The notes below the pieces were generated by a model. The model saw nothing but the letters and a program-made list of their open reading frames with translations. It was not told the origin of the DNA and did no database searches. A stretch of 37,853 nt of DNA from Verrucomicrobiota bacterium (GTDB lineage Bacteria; Verrucomicrobiota; Verrucomicrobiia; Opitutales; Coraliomargaritaceae): the NCBI GenBank assembly GCA_009937095.1, contig JAACDB010000001.1:1-37853 (forward strand), written 5' to 3'. Positions 24,360-33,506 of this stretch are shown one piece after another. How positions within the stretch are numbered: the stretch's first letter is position 1; the number at the start of each line of letters is the position of its first letter. A program made the position numbers and the translations under genes.

Positions 24360-26366
24360 ATGCAGAGCCCTTTAGAAATCCCCATAGGCTGTCGCCAGAT
24401 CCATCTGGACTTTCATACCTCCGAGTATTTGAAGGGCATTGGTGCAGATTTCAAAAAAGAGGACTTTCAGGCGGCTTTGCGGTTAGGACAGGTGGATGCC
24501 ATCAACCTCTTTGCGAAGTGTCACCACAGTTGGAGCTATTATCCAACTGAAGTAGGGCGCATGCACCCGCATCTGGACTTTGATTTACTTGGGGCGCAGA
24601 TCGAGGCTTGCCGCGAAATCGGGGTCAAGGTTCAGATTTACTATACCTTTGGTTGGTCTGCGGGCGATGCCGAGGCCCATCCGGAGTGGTGTGTCCGCGA
24701 CCGGGACGGTGGATTCGTCACGCAGGGCGAATTACCCGCAGATGCCAAACCTGACGATCCCTTGCCGGATTACTACTGGAAGTTTCTTTGCCCCAACACC
24801 GCTTACCACGACCACATCATGGCGCAGGTTGGGGAATTGTGTGAGCGCTACGCCCCCGACGGGTTCTGGTTCGATATCTATCAAGTGCAACGGCATTGTT
24901 TTTGCGAATCCTGCCGCCGCGACATGACGGCAGGGGGTGTTGATATGGATGACGCGGAGGCGGTGGAGACCTTCACTGCGGGCAAGCTACAGGCGCATTG
25001 TGTCGCCTTGCGTGATCTGATTGCGATGCACCATCCTAAAGCGCAGGTCTTCTTTAATGGAACCACCGCCATCGAAACAGCGGGCAATTTCCATCAACGC
25101 ATGTATGCGCACAACACCGTGCAGGATCTTGAAGACCTGCCTACCGTTTGGGGCGGTTACGACAAGTTGCCCCTGCAATCAAAATACTTTCTGCAGGAGG
25201 GCTATGCCATTACCGCGATGAGCGGGAAATTCCACACCGCCTGGGGCGAGTTTGGCGGCTTCAAGCATCCCGACGCCCTGCGCTATGAGGCCGCCTCCAT
25301 GATTGCCTGGGGTGCCCATTGCAACTTTGGTGACCAGTTGCACCCAAGTGGGAAAATGGATCCCGCGACTTATGCCAATATCGGCAAGGCCTTTGCCTAC
25401 GTGAAAACGATTGAGGCTTATGGCATCGGCGGGCTTCCGGTTGCGCGGCTCGGGTTTTGGCGCAGCTTCAGCGCGGAGCATGACGAGGGGCTCGCAAAAA
25501 TCCTCCTTGAGCAACAAGTCAATTTTGAAGTGGCGAATCATACGGAGGATCTCGGCAAATACGACGCGGTTATCCTGCCGGGAGTTAGCTGCCTGAGCGC
25601 AGAGGAGGCGCAAGCGCTGGATGCCTACGCGAAAAACGGAGGCAGCTTGGTGGTTCTCGGAGCGGGTGCCCTGAGTGCAACGGGCGAGGTCTTGCTGGAT
25701 ATCGGCGCGGATTATCTTGGCGAGGCAAACTTCGACCGCGACTACCTCGTCCCAGGGGAGGCCGTGAACGCCGGTCTTGTGGAGAGTCCCTTCTTGAATT
25801 TCAAACCCTGTCGCCGTTTCAAGCCGCACTCGGGCACCGAGGTTCTCGCCCAGATTCACGAGCCGTATTTCAGTCGCACGCAGGCGCAGTATTGTTCGCA
25901 TCAGAATACCCCGCATCGTCCCGAAGCGGCAGCGCACCCCGCGGTTTTCCGTAAGGCTTCGGTCATCACGATCGCGCCGGAATGCGACTGCATGTATTAC
26001 AAACAGGGCATGCGCCTGCACCGCGATTTATTCATCAATGTCCTAAAGCTTGTGCACACCCGTCCGATGGTGGAAGCGACCTTGCCCAGTGCCGGACGCC
26101 TCGCCTTTCTCCATCAGGCGGAACAAAAGCGTTACGTGGCGCACTTGCTCTATGCCCCGCCCATGCAACGCGACAATTGTGAGGTCATCGAAGATCTTCC
26201 GCTGCTCCATGAGGTGCTCCTGAATTTTGACCTGCCAGAAACGATCACCGCCGTAACGCTCGTGCCTGACGGCATTCCGCTCCCCATAAACTTTAAGGGC
26301 AAGCGAGGCTCGGTTGTGATTCCGCAATTTTCCTGTCATTGCGCGGTCGCGCTTGAATACGCATGA
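24360..26366 (+). CDS. GHL6/GH42-like glycoside hydrolase with trimerisation domain, possible alpha-L-fucosidase
   Basis: The 668-residue protein has no signal peptide. An N-terminal TIM barrel (about 10-370) shows HSWSYYPT, YYTFGWSAGDAEAHPEWCVRD and DGFWFDIYQV with Asp172 at the usual nucleophile position. HCFCESCRRDM (179-189) is a cysteine pattern common in the 'hypothetical glycosyl hydrolase 6' group. A flavodoxin-like beta-galactosidase trimerisation domain follows (about 385-530; YDAVILPGVSCLSAEEAQAL, GGSLVVLGAG), then a C-terminal beta domain. This layout is shared with GH151 alpha-L-fucosidases, which would agree with the fucose operon, but a galactosidase or arabinosidase cannot be excluded. 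It is the first gene of the operon; its stop overlaps the next start (ATGA). Confidence 0.72.
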   Translation: MQSPLEIPIGCRQIHLDFHTSEYLKGIGADFKKEDFQAALRLGQVDAINLFAKCHHSWSYYPTEVGRMHPHLDFDLLGAQIEACREIGVKVQIYYTFGWSAGDAEAHPEWCVRDRDGGFVTQGELPADAKPDDPLPDYYWKFLCPNTAYHDHIMAQVGELCERYAPDGFWFDIYQVQRHCFCESCRRDMTAGGVDMDDAEAVETFTAGKLQAHCVALRDLIAMHHPKAQVFFNGTTAIETAGNFHQRMYAHNTVQDLEDLPTVWGGYDKLPLQSKYFLQEGYAITAMSGKFHTAWGEFGGFKHPDALRYEAASMIAWGAHCNFGDQLHPSGKMDPATYANIGKAFAYVKTIEAYGIGGLPVARLGFWRSFSAEHDEGLAKILLEQQVNFEVANHTEDLGKYDAVILPGVSCLSAEEAQALDAYAKNGGSLVVLGAGALSATGEVLLDIGADYLGEANFDRDYLVPGEAVNAGLVESPFLNFKPCRRFKPHSGTEVLAQIHEPYFSRTQAQYCSHQNTPHRPEAAAHPAVFRKASVITIAPECDCMYYKQGMRLHRDLFINVLKLVHTRPMVEATLPSAGRLAFLHQAEQKRYVAHLLYAPPMQRDNCEVIEDLPLLHEVLLNFDLPETITAVTLVPDGIPLPINFKGKRGSVVIPQFSCHCAVALEYA

Positions 26367-27733
26367 AGACCATAGCCAGCATCGTCCTGATCCTCGCGGC
26401 TTTTGAAATGCTTAAGGCGGAGGAACACCGTCCCTGGAAACTTGAGGGTGCGCGGGAACGCATTGAGGCCCATCGCATGGGTGAGCTGCAGCTGGAAGTG
26501 CGTTTGCCCGATGGTGCGCTTGTACCGGATGGGGCGATTTTTCAATTGGAGCAAACCGGGCATGCCTTTCAATTCGGCGGTTCGCTCTCGGCAGACTGGC
26601 AAGCACCTAAGCAGGATTGGTATTCTGATTTCAAGACACAGTTCGCCCAGCTCTTCAATTACGCCACGGTGAACTTTTACTGGGCGGTCCACGAAAAACA
26701 ACGCCGACAATGGCAATATCTCAAAAGCTCGCGCGAGCAACTTGACTGGGCCAAAGCACAGGGCATGACCCTGCGCGGTCACCCCCTGATGTGGCATGAG
26801 GTCTTGCCGGATTTTATGACCGATCCCAAGCGGGAAATCAGCGCCCTTGATGCCGATATACGGCACCATGTGCGCCGTTTACTGGAGGGCTACCCGGAAA
26901 TCGATGAATGGGATGTTTACAACGAAGCGGTCGGCATAAAATGGCGCGCGAAGGACGAGGGGGTGCGACGTTGGTTTGAATTCATCGACGGGCCCAATGA
27001 GGTCAGCGAATGGATGATTCGCGAGGCGCGGTCCGTACGTCCGGATGCCCGCTTGATTCTCAATCATTACACCGACCTCGATGTGGAATACGAGGAACAG
27101 ATTGAGCACTGCCTTGAGGTGGGTGCGGAGTTCGAAGTGATCGGAATACAAACCCACATGCATACCGAGATGGATTCCATCGGCGAGGCACGGCTTTGGG
27201 GAGCCCTTGAAAAATACGCCCGTTTTGGAAAGCCGCTCCATCTCTCGGAAATCAGCATTCTCAGTTGTGAACGTTTCGGGGATTGGGAATCTTACAATGC
27301 CTGGATCGATCAAGTAGAAGCTGCCGATGCGAAGGGCGAGTCACGTCCACTCATTCCAAGCACCCCAGAATTGGAGCAGTATCAGGCAGACCTCACGCGC
27401 GATTTCTACACCCTCGCTTTCAGTCACCCCGCAGTGGAGGCCATCATCTGGTGGACGATTACGGACTTGGAACCCTGGCGGGGGATGCCTGCGGGTCTGC
27501 TCGATACGAAGGGTCAACCCAAGCCGGCCTACAAGGTGCTTGATCAATTAATCAACGAGGAATGGCGCACTGCGCTATCGGGAACGGTCGATGCCAAGGG
27601 TCACATCAGCGGGCGCGGTTTTTATGGCAGCTATGCCTTGGAAATTGAAGTGGGGGATGAACGCTACTTCGCAAATTTTGAACACCAGTCAGGAACGAAC
27701 GAAACCTTAACCCTTCAGTTGCAGACACAATGA
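26363..27733 (+). CDS. Secreted GH10 endo-xylanase (single catalytic domain)
   Basis: The 456-residue product has a signal peptide (about 1-19). A short beta lead-in (IEAHRMGELQLEV, HAFQFGGS) precedes the GH10 barrel (about 75-400). The barrel has LRGHPLMWH, the acid/base Glu188 in WDVYNEA and the nucleophile Glu296 in HLSEISI. A small C-terminal beta domain (about 405-456) begins SGTVDAKG and contains GRGFYGSYALEI. GH10 enzymes cut beta-1,4-xylan and some mixed-linkage xylans and tolerate side groups. Start and stop both overlap neighbours by four bases, so translation is coupled to the GHL6 enzyme and the sulfatase. Confidence 0.93.
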   Translation: MKTIASIVLILAAFEMLKAEEHRPWKLEGARERIEAHRMGELQLEVRLPDGALVPDGAIFQLEQTGHAFQFGGSLSADWQAPKQDWYSDFKTQFAQLFNYATVNFYWAVHEKQRRQWQYLKSSREQLDWAKAQGMTLRGHPLMWHEVLPDFMTDPKREISALDADIRHHVRRLLEGYPEIDEWDVYNEAVGIKWRAKDEGVRRWFEFIDGPNEVSEWMIREARSVRPDARLILNHYTDLDVEYEEQIEHCLEVGAEFEVIGIQTHMHTEMDSIGEARLWGALEKYARFGKPLHLSEISILSCERFGDWESYNAWIDQVEAADAKGESRPLIPSTPELEQYQADLTRDFYTLAFSHPAVEAIIWWTITDLEPWRGMPAGLLDTKGQPKPAYKVLDQLINEEWRTALSGTVDAKGHISGRGFYGSYALEIEVGDERYFANFEHQSGTNETLTLQLQTQ

Positions 27734-29055
27734 GTACGTTTCAAAAAAAACTGAGCGCCTTGCTTGTTTGGCTTGCGGTAAGCCTTCCGGTCTTCGCCGG
27801 GGGTGCCCGACCGCCCAACATCGTGCTCATTATGGCGGACGATATGGGATATGAATGTATTGGCGCGAATGGGGGAAGCTCCTACGCCACGCCAAATATC
27901 GACCGCCTCGCCGCGGAGGGGATGCGCTTCGAGCATTGTTATGCCAACCCCGCCTGCACGCCGTCGCGGGTGCAGATCATGACGGGGCGTTACAATGTCT
28001 ACAACTATACCCGCTTTGCCCAGCTCAAGCGCGGGGAGACGACCTTTGCGCATTTGTTGGGCAAGGTTGGTTATGCCACCTGCATTGTTGGTAAATGGCA
28101 ACTCGGGCAAACCCGTGACGCCCCGCAGCATTTCGGTTTTGAAGAATCCCTGCTCTGGCAACACACCCGAAGTAACTTCAGTAACGCCACCCAAACGGAT
28201 ACCCGCTACGAGAACCCCCAACTCGAGCGCAACGGGCTCGAGGAAAATTATTCCGCAGGCGAATTTGGTCCGGATTTGATCGTCGATTATATCGGTGAGT
28301 TCATCGAAGCGCACAAGAACGAGCCCTTCTTGATTTACTACCCCATGCTCTTACCGCACTCGCCCTTTGTGCCCAATCCCGATTCAGCGGACTGGAACCC
28401 CGACAGTCCCGGCGCCAAACGCGGGAGTATGGATCCCGCTTATTTCGACGACATGGTGCGCTACACCGATAAAATGGTGGGGCGGGTGATGGCACAACTT
28501 GAGGCCGCCGGGGTCGCGGACAACACCTACATTCTCTTTACCACTGACAACGGGAGTCTTGGCAATACGGTCTCGCAAATCAACGGACGCAAGGTGCGTG
28601 GCGGGAAAGGTCAAACGACCAATGCCGGCACGCATGTGCCATTAATCGTGAGCGGTCCGGGAGTCCCGAAGGGGGCGATCAATCGCGACCTCATCGATTT
28701 CAGCGATTTCCTACCGACTCTTTGCGCGATGGCGGGCTTTGCACCGGATGCCAGCGTCAAAAGCAACGGTGTGAGCTTCCTGCCGCAGTTGCTTGGCAAA
28801 GCGGGAACTCCCCGTGACTTCATTTATTGTTGGTACGAAATTCCCAAGTTCATGGAAAAGCATTACCCGGATATTTCGGATGTCTCCTTTGCGCGTAACA
28901 AGCGTTACAAGCTCTACCGTGACGGCAAGTTCTATGATCTTGAAGCGGACGTCCTTGAAGGTCGACCGCTCGCCGACACGCTCGACTCGGACCTTACCCA
29001 AGTCCGAGAGCAATTGCGTGCCCTCATTCAACAGCACGATGCCGCTCGGTTCTAA
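27730..29055 (+). CDS. Exported formylglycine-dependent sulfatase (CTPSR motif)
   Basis: The 441-residue protein has a signal peptide (to about Ala23) and the S1-family alkaline-phosphatase fold. Metal ligands are seen in MADDMGYE (Asp37, Asp38) and the later TTDNGS. The modification motif is Cys76-TPSR, followed by MTGRYN. RGGKGQTTNAGTHVPLIV is typical of the lysine-bearing segment near the active site. The cysteine must be converted to formylglycine by an FGE or anSME enzyme, neither of which is in this window. It would remove sulfate esters from an algal-type polysaccharide in the periplasm or outside. The end shares one base with the first ATG of the repeat at 29055. Confidence 0.92.
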   Translation: MSTFQKKLSALLVWLAVSLPVFAGGARPPNIVLIMADDMGYECIGANGGSSYATPNIDRLAAEGMRFEHCYANPACTPSRVQIMTGRYNVYNYTRFAQLKRGETTFAHLLGKVGYATCIVGKWQLGQTRDAPQHFGFEESLLWQHTRSNFSNATQTDTRYENPQLERNGLEENYSAGEFGPDLIVDYIGEFIEAHKNEPFLIYYPMLLPHSPFVPNPDSADWNPDSPGAKRGSMDPAYFDDMVRYTDKMVGRVMAQLEAAGVADNTYILFTTDNGSLGNTVSQINGRKVRGGKGQTTNAGTHVPLIVSGPGVPKGAINRDLIDFSDFLPTLCAMAGFAPDASVKSNGVSFLPQLLGKAGTPRDFIYCWYEIPKFMEKHYPDISDVSFARNKRYKLYRDGKFYDLEADVLEGRPLADTLDSDLTQVREQLRALIQQHDAARF

Positions 29056-29104
29056 TGAAAACACACATCAAATGAAAACACACATCAAATGAAAACACAC
29101 ATCA
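29055..29104 (+). repeat. Three tandem copies of a 17-base unit carrying a start codon
   Basis: The unit ATGAAAACACACATCAA occurs at 29055-29071 and 29072-29088, and its first 15 bases plus a variant end occur at 29089-29104. The first ATG shares its A with the preceding TAA stop. The first two ATGs each open a six-codon frame (MKTHIK) whose TGA overlaps the next ATG. The third ATG starts the long gene. Confidence 0.97.
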
Positions 29105-30273
29105 TCGCAATCATCATGACTACAGTAATCCTCAACGGAAATTCAGCCACCGTGCCGGAAGGGGCAGGGGAAGGACGCTTTCAATTAGGCACGGTTGCTG
29201 ATCGGCATTGCCTGATCGATCCACAGGGACAGCCCTTCTTTACCCTTGGCATCAATCACATCAATGGCGTGCAGGAAGCTGCCAAGCCCGACATCTTTGC
29301 GGAGCGCTTCCAGGGCGACTGGGTGCGCTACTCAGAAGCCGCTGCCGCTGATTTGAAAGGCTGGCATTACAACACCGCCGGTTACGGCTCACCTGAGGCG
29401 ATTTATCCCCTCATGCCCTACATGGAGGATTCCTTTCTCGAGCGGAATTCTAATTACCTTCCCGATGCGGAATTCTTTTACCCCGATGTCTTTGATCCCG
29501 AGGTGCAGGCTGCGAAACTTAAAAAGTTACGCTGGATGTGTCGTAACACCGACAAGCCCAATCTGATTGGCTACTACTGGACCGACACCCCGCAATGGGA
29601 TTTGGAACGCTCGCTGCGCAAACGCGGAACGAACTGGGTGATTGCGATTCGCGACTTACCCGCTAATGCTCCGGGACGCGTCCGTTACGAGCAATACCTT
29701 CGGGATTGTAAGACAGCCGGCATGGAAGCAACAGACGAGGGCTTTTTAGCACTGATCGCGCAGGCGCATTATAAACTCATTGGCGAGGCCACCCGCGAGC
29801 TACACCCCGGCGCCTTGATCTTTGGGGAACGCTATTTGGTGAACGATCATCCCGAGGTCGTCCTTGAAGCGGCCATGCCTTACATTGATGTGCTCTCGAT
29901 CCAGCCCGGCGGCGACCGTTTTGAAGCGGACTATTTTGATGCCCTCTATGCCAAGTATGGAAAACCTATTTTAATCTGTGACCATCAATGCAGTTTCCCC
30001 ACGCCGCAGTATGACAAGACCATGTGGAAGCAGCTCGAAAGCGAACAAGCGGTGGCGGCGATGTATCGTCAGTATGTGGCGGATGCCAGCGCCAAGCCCT
30101 ACGTTATCGGCTACCATCGTTGTCAGTATATCGACCGTTACAACGAGCACCCCGGTGTGTTGAAGCAGGGTATGTTGCGCGAGGACGGCAGCGCCTATGC
30201 GGTGCTTCAAGAAGCGGTCATTGAGGCGAACCGAGCCACTCTGGATCAATTTTCAAAACAAACGCAGCCTTAA
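29089..30273 (+). CDS. Agarase-like clan GH-A protein, putative glycoside hydrolase
   Basis: The 394-residue protein has a weak signal-like start (to about Ala20). It then shows an opening typical of agarase-like proteins, LIDPQGQPFFTLGINHI (42-58), then NLIGYYWTDTPQWD (158-171). The candidate acid/base is Glu247 in FGERY. At the strand where clan GH-A enzymes carry the nucleophile Glu, this protein reads ILICDHQCSF with Asp298. It is much shorter than GH50 agarases (about 750 aa), so it may be a distinct family acting on another beta-glycoside. In this operon the target is presumably part of the same sulfated polymer. The start lies behind the tandem ATG repeat. Confidence 0.68.
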   Translation: MKTHIIAIIMTTVILNGNSATVPEGAGEGRFQLGTVADRHCLIDPQGQPFFTLGINHINGVQEAAKPDIFAERFQGDWVRYSEAAAADLKGWHYNTAGYGSPEAIYPLMPYMEDSFLERNSNYLPDAEFFYPDVFDPEVQAAKLKKLRWMCRNTDKPNLIGYYWTDTPQWDLERSLRKRGTNWVIAIRDLPANAPGRVRYEQYLRDCKTAGMEATDEGFLALIAQAHYKLIGEATRELHPGALIFGERYLVNDHPEVVLEAAMPYIDVLSIQPGGDRFEADYFDALYAKYGKPILICDHQCSFPTPQYDKTMWKQLESEQAVAAMYRQYVADASAKPYVIGYHRCQYIDRYNEHPGVLKQGMLREDGSAYAVLQEAVIEANRATLDQFSKQTQP

Positions 30274-30290
30274 TCTTGTTGCTAACCATT

Positions 30291-31739
30291 ATGAAACATA
30301 GACTCGTATATTGCTTCCTCGTCATCGCTGCTTGGATGGGGTCATCCCCATTACAAGCCGAGCAAGCCCGTCCCAACTTTTTAGTTGTGGTGGTCGATGA
30401 CCTCAGCCCCCGGCATTTCAGTTGTTATGACAGCAAGGCCCAACCGACCCCGCACATCGATGCCCTTGCCGAGACTGGAGTTATGTTTCGTACCGCCTGG
30501 GCGACGCCCATGTGTTCCTCCTCACGCGCACTGCTCACGACCGGACGCTATCCCTTTCGCACTGGTGTCTGGCACAATGACCTCCGTATTAATGAAAAAC
30601 GCAGTGACCGCTACAACTGGACGACCCGTCATTTGACCTTTGCGCAAGCGCTGCGTGACAATGGTTACCGTACCGTCCTAGTGGGGAATAATATGGCGCT
30701 TGGTGGACAGGTGGACGAATCGGTTGGATTTGATGAATTCTGCCATCGCGCCGACCAACCCAGCGCCATTCCGGCAGGCGAAGTCTTTACCGGTCTCTAT
30801 GAAGGTAAGTATAATTTTCCCAATGCCCCCCTGATCCCTTCGCGTTATTGGCATCCCTGTGTCATTGAAAACGGGCGCTTAAAGGACACCGGACCCGAGG
30901 ATTTCGGGCCCGATATTTTTACCGATTACCTCGTTAATTTTATCAAGCGCGAGCACGATGCGCCTTTCCTGGCGTATTATCCCTTGAATCTCGTGCACGA
31001 CATCGCAGGTGGCGGTTTGCCGACCATGCCCTTTCGCGGGAGACCGGGTACGAACAAGGGCGGTTCTCTGGAGGACATGTTTCGCTACATCGATGCCACG
31101 ATCGGGCGACTCGTCGCTGCTCTTGAAGAGGCAGGTCAACGTGACCATACCGTCATTATTTTTACTTCTGATAACGGCGACTCCAAGAACGGGATGAAAA
31201 TGCATGCCACCGAAGATGGGCCACGGGTTCCTCTGGTCATCAATGGACCGGGTCTCGTGAAGCCCCTTGGTTCCAGCGGCGCATTGGTGGAATTCTCGGA
31301 CATTTTTCCAACCTTAATCGATTACTCCGGCGCAGGCCTGCCCAATGGTCACGCGCTGGATGGAAAAAGCCTGCGGCCTTTTCTAACGGGGGAGAGCGCC
31401 ACGCATCGCGAATGGATTATGAGCTACATCGCGACCGCACGGATGGCACGCACCAAGGACTGGATACTCGAAGCGGTGGATCCGTTCTATGGTTCCGGGT
31501 CGGGACGCTTGTATCGCACCAAGGGCGACTACCGCCGCTCGAACTATGTTTTGGTGGGAGAAGCGCAGACTACCGAGGAACGCGCCGCCCATGCCAAGCT
31601 CATGCAGATTCTTGAAACGAATCCCTGGCCCGATCGGGATGACCCAAAGGTCGCGGCAGAACTTCGCAGCTATGACCGCATGCCCTATAAGCATTTCCTC
31701 GATACCGGAAAGCTCGTGCAAAAAATATACACCGACTGA
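30291..31739 (+). CDS. Exported sulfatase with unusual CSSSR motif
   Basis: I chose the ATG at 30291 (482 aa) because it starts a clean signal peptide (MKHRLVYCFLVIAAWMGSSPLQA); the in-frame TTG at 30276 adds only five residues. The S1 sulfatase fold is clear: VVVDDLS (metal Asp pair), DALAETGVMFRTAWATPMC, TTGRYPFRTGVW, FTSDNGDSKNG and VPLVINGPG. The formylglycine site reads Cys75-S-S-S-R. The position that is normally Pro or Ala is Ser77, while Arg79 is kept. It follows the agarase-like gene by 17 bases. Sulfate position and sugar specificity cannot be read from the sequence. Confidence 0.9.
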   Translation: MKHRLVYCFLVIAAWMGSSPLQAEQARPNFLVVVVDDLSPRHFSCYDSKAQPTPHIDALAETGVMFRTAWATPMCSSSRALLTTGRYPFRTGVWHNDLRINEKRSDRYNWTTRHLTFAQALRDNGYRTVLVGNNMALGGQVDESVGFDEFCHRADQPSAIPAGEVFTGLYEGKYNFPNAPLIPSRYWHPCVIENGRLKDTGPEDFGPDIFTDYLVNFIKREHDAPFLAYYPLNLVHDIAGGGLPTMPFRGRPGTNKGGSLEDMFRYIDATIGRLVAALEEAGQRDHTVIIFTSDNGDSKNGMKMHATEDGPRVPLVINGPGLVKPLGSSGALVEFSDIFPTLIDYSGAGLPNGHALDGKSLRPFLTGESATHREWIMSYIATARMARTKDWILEAVDPFYGSGSGRLYRTKGDYRRSNYVLVGEAQTTEERAAHAKLMQILETNPWPDRDDPKVAAELRSYDRMPYKHFLDTGKLVQKIYTD

Positions 31740-31769
31740 TTTCAAATAAAAGAACCCTAAAACAACACT

Positions 31770-33494
31770 ATGAAAACAACCGCTCGCCTCTTCTTTTTAT
31801 TCACCTTGCTGATCGCATTTGCGGCACATAGCACTGCGCAAGGTACTACCGAAAAACCCCACATTCTCTTTATCGCGGTGGACGACCTTCGTCCTGAGTT
31901 GGGATGCTACGGCAATACCGAGATTATATCGCCCCATATCGACCGTCTTGCTGCCAGCGGAACGGTTTTTCAGGAAGCCTATTGCCAGGTGCCGGTCTGC
32001 GGAGCTTCACGCGCCAGTCTCATGACCGGACTTTATCCGACCCCCCAGCGTTTCCTCAGTTACCACACCAAGGCCGATGCCGAAGTGCGGGGCATTTACG
32101 ACCTCCCGGGTTGGTTGAAAGAGCAGGGCTACACCACCATTTCAAACGGAAAAATCTATCACCAAAAGGACGACTTCAAACGTTCCTGGAGCGAGATCGA
32201 ACACCCCGGCACTTTCCGCCGTTATGTTCTTCCGGAGAACATTGCTTTGCCAAACAAGGAGCAACCTCCCTTTGAAAAGGCGGATGTTCCCGATAACGCT
32301 TACCCCGATGGCGAAATCGCGGACAAGGTCATTCGCGACCTCGAACGCGCCAAGGCGGCCGGTACGCCTTTCTTTATAACAGCGGGCTTCACCAAGCCAC
32401 ACCTGCCCTTTAACGCCCCTACAAAATATTGGGAGCTCTATAAAAGGGAGGACTTCTCCCTGCCGGATAATTACTATGTTCCGGAGGGTGCTCCGCGTGA
32501 AGCCATGCACCAGTGGAATGAATTGCGCGGTCAATATGGTGGCGTGCCTCAGCAGGGTCCTGTTTCGGATGAACTCGCGCTCCACCTTATCCATGGCTAC
32601 TACGCCACGGTTTCCTATGCCGATGCCATGATTGGCAAAGTCCTCGATGCCCTCGAGCGCCTTGAGATGACTGACAACACCATCGTTATCTTGTGGGGTG
32701 ACCACGGCTGGCAACTCGGCGAGCATACCCTTTGGTGTAAGCACGCCCTGTTCCGGACTTCCCTGAATGCGCCCCTCATCCTCAGCGCCCCCGGTTTTCA
32801 GGGCGGACAAAAATCCAGCTCGCTGGTTGAGTTTGTCGATATCTATCCAACCCTCTGCGATCTAGCCGGCGTGGAAGCACCCACTCACCTGCAGGGTCGA
32901 AGTCTCCGACCACTACTCGAAAACCCCGAGGCACCCTTCAAGAATGCGGTTTACAGTCGCTACCATAGCGGGGAGGCCGTCAAAACCCGCAACCTCAGCT
33001 ATGCGGAATGGCGGAGTGGGGGACGCATGCTTTACAACCACCGCATTGATATCGATGAGAATATCAATCGGGTGGATGACCCACAGTATGCCGCGGTGGT
33101 AAGCAAGATTTCCGCACTTCTAAACACGCACCGTCAAAAAGTCCGCGAGGCGGACGATGCCTATGCCGCCTCGGTTTTTGGCAGTGAGATGATCAGCAAA
33201 AACAAGCCACCATCCTGGCGTCCCAGCAGCTTCTCGCAGAAACCCGCCAAGGTGGGCGAAGCGTACAGTTCCTATGTCAATTTTCGTGCTAGTGATCCCG
33301 AGGAAGACGGACTGGTTTATGCCAAGGTATCCGGCCCGGAATGGATTCAATTGACCAACCCCAGTTACGGCCGTTTTCAGGGTACTCCCGGCGCGGCTGA
33401 TGTGGGTGAGAACGTCTTGAAAGTAACGGTGTCCGATGGCATCAACGAACCCGTTGAGGCGACCATGAAAGTAGTCGTACAAGCCGCTCCATAA
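31770..33494 (+). CDS. Exported iduronate-2-sulfatase-like sulfatase with C-terminal Ig-like domain
   Basis: The 574-residue protein has a signal peptide (to about Ala23) and a full S1 sulfatase domain resembling iduronate-2-sulfatases (S1_7-like). It has AVDDLRPELGCYG, Cys77-GASR, GKIYH, TKPHLPFNAP and WGDHGWQLGEHTLWCKH. The Ala in CGASR is an accepted variant of the usual Pro. An extra domain at about 495-574 (PAKVGEAYSSYVNFRASDPE, then TPGAADVGENVLKVTVSDG) looks like a cadherin/Ig-like putative binding module. The sulfatase body is a near-copy of the next gene's product, which lacks this extension. Confidence 0.93.
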   Translation: MKTTARLFFLFTLLIAFAAHSTAQGTTEKPHILFIAVDDLRPELGCYGNTEIISPHIDRLAASGTVFQEAYCQVPVCGASRASLMTGLYPTPQRFLSYHTKADAEVRGIYDLPGWLKEQGYTTISNGKIYHQKDDFKRSWSEIEHPGTFRRYVLPENIALPNKEQPPFEKADVPDNAYPDGEIADKVIRDLERAKAAGTPFFITAGFTKPHLPFNAPTKYWELYKREDFSLPDNYYVPEGAPREAMHQWNELRGQYGGVPQQGPVSDELALHLIHGYYATVSYADAMIGKVLDALERLEMTDNTIVILWGDHGWQLGEHTLWCKHALFRTSLNAPLILSAPGFQGGQKSSSLVEFVDIYPTLCDLAGVEAPTHLQGRSLRPLLENPEAPFKNAVYSRYHSGEAVKTRNLSYAEWRSGGRMLYNHRIDIDENINRVDDPQYAAVVSKISALLNTHRQKVREADDAYAASVFGSEMISKNKPPSWRPSSFSQKPAKVGEAYSSYVNFRASDPEEDGLVYAKVSGPEWIQLTNPSYGRFQGTPGAADVGENVLKVTVSDGINEPVEATMKVVVQAAP

Positions 33495-33506
33495 ATACGG
33501 GTTGGC

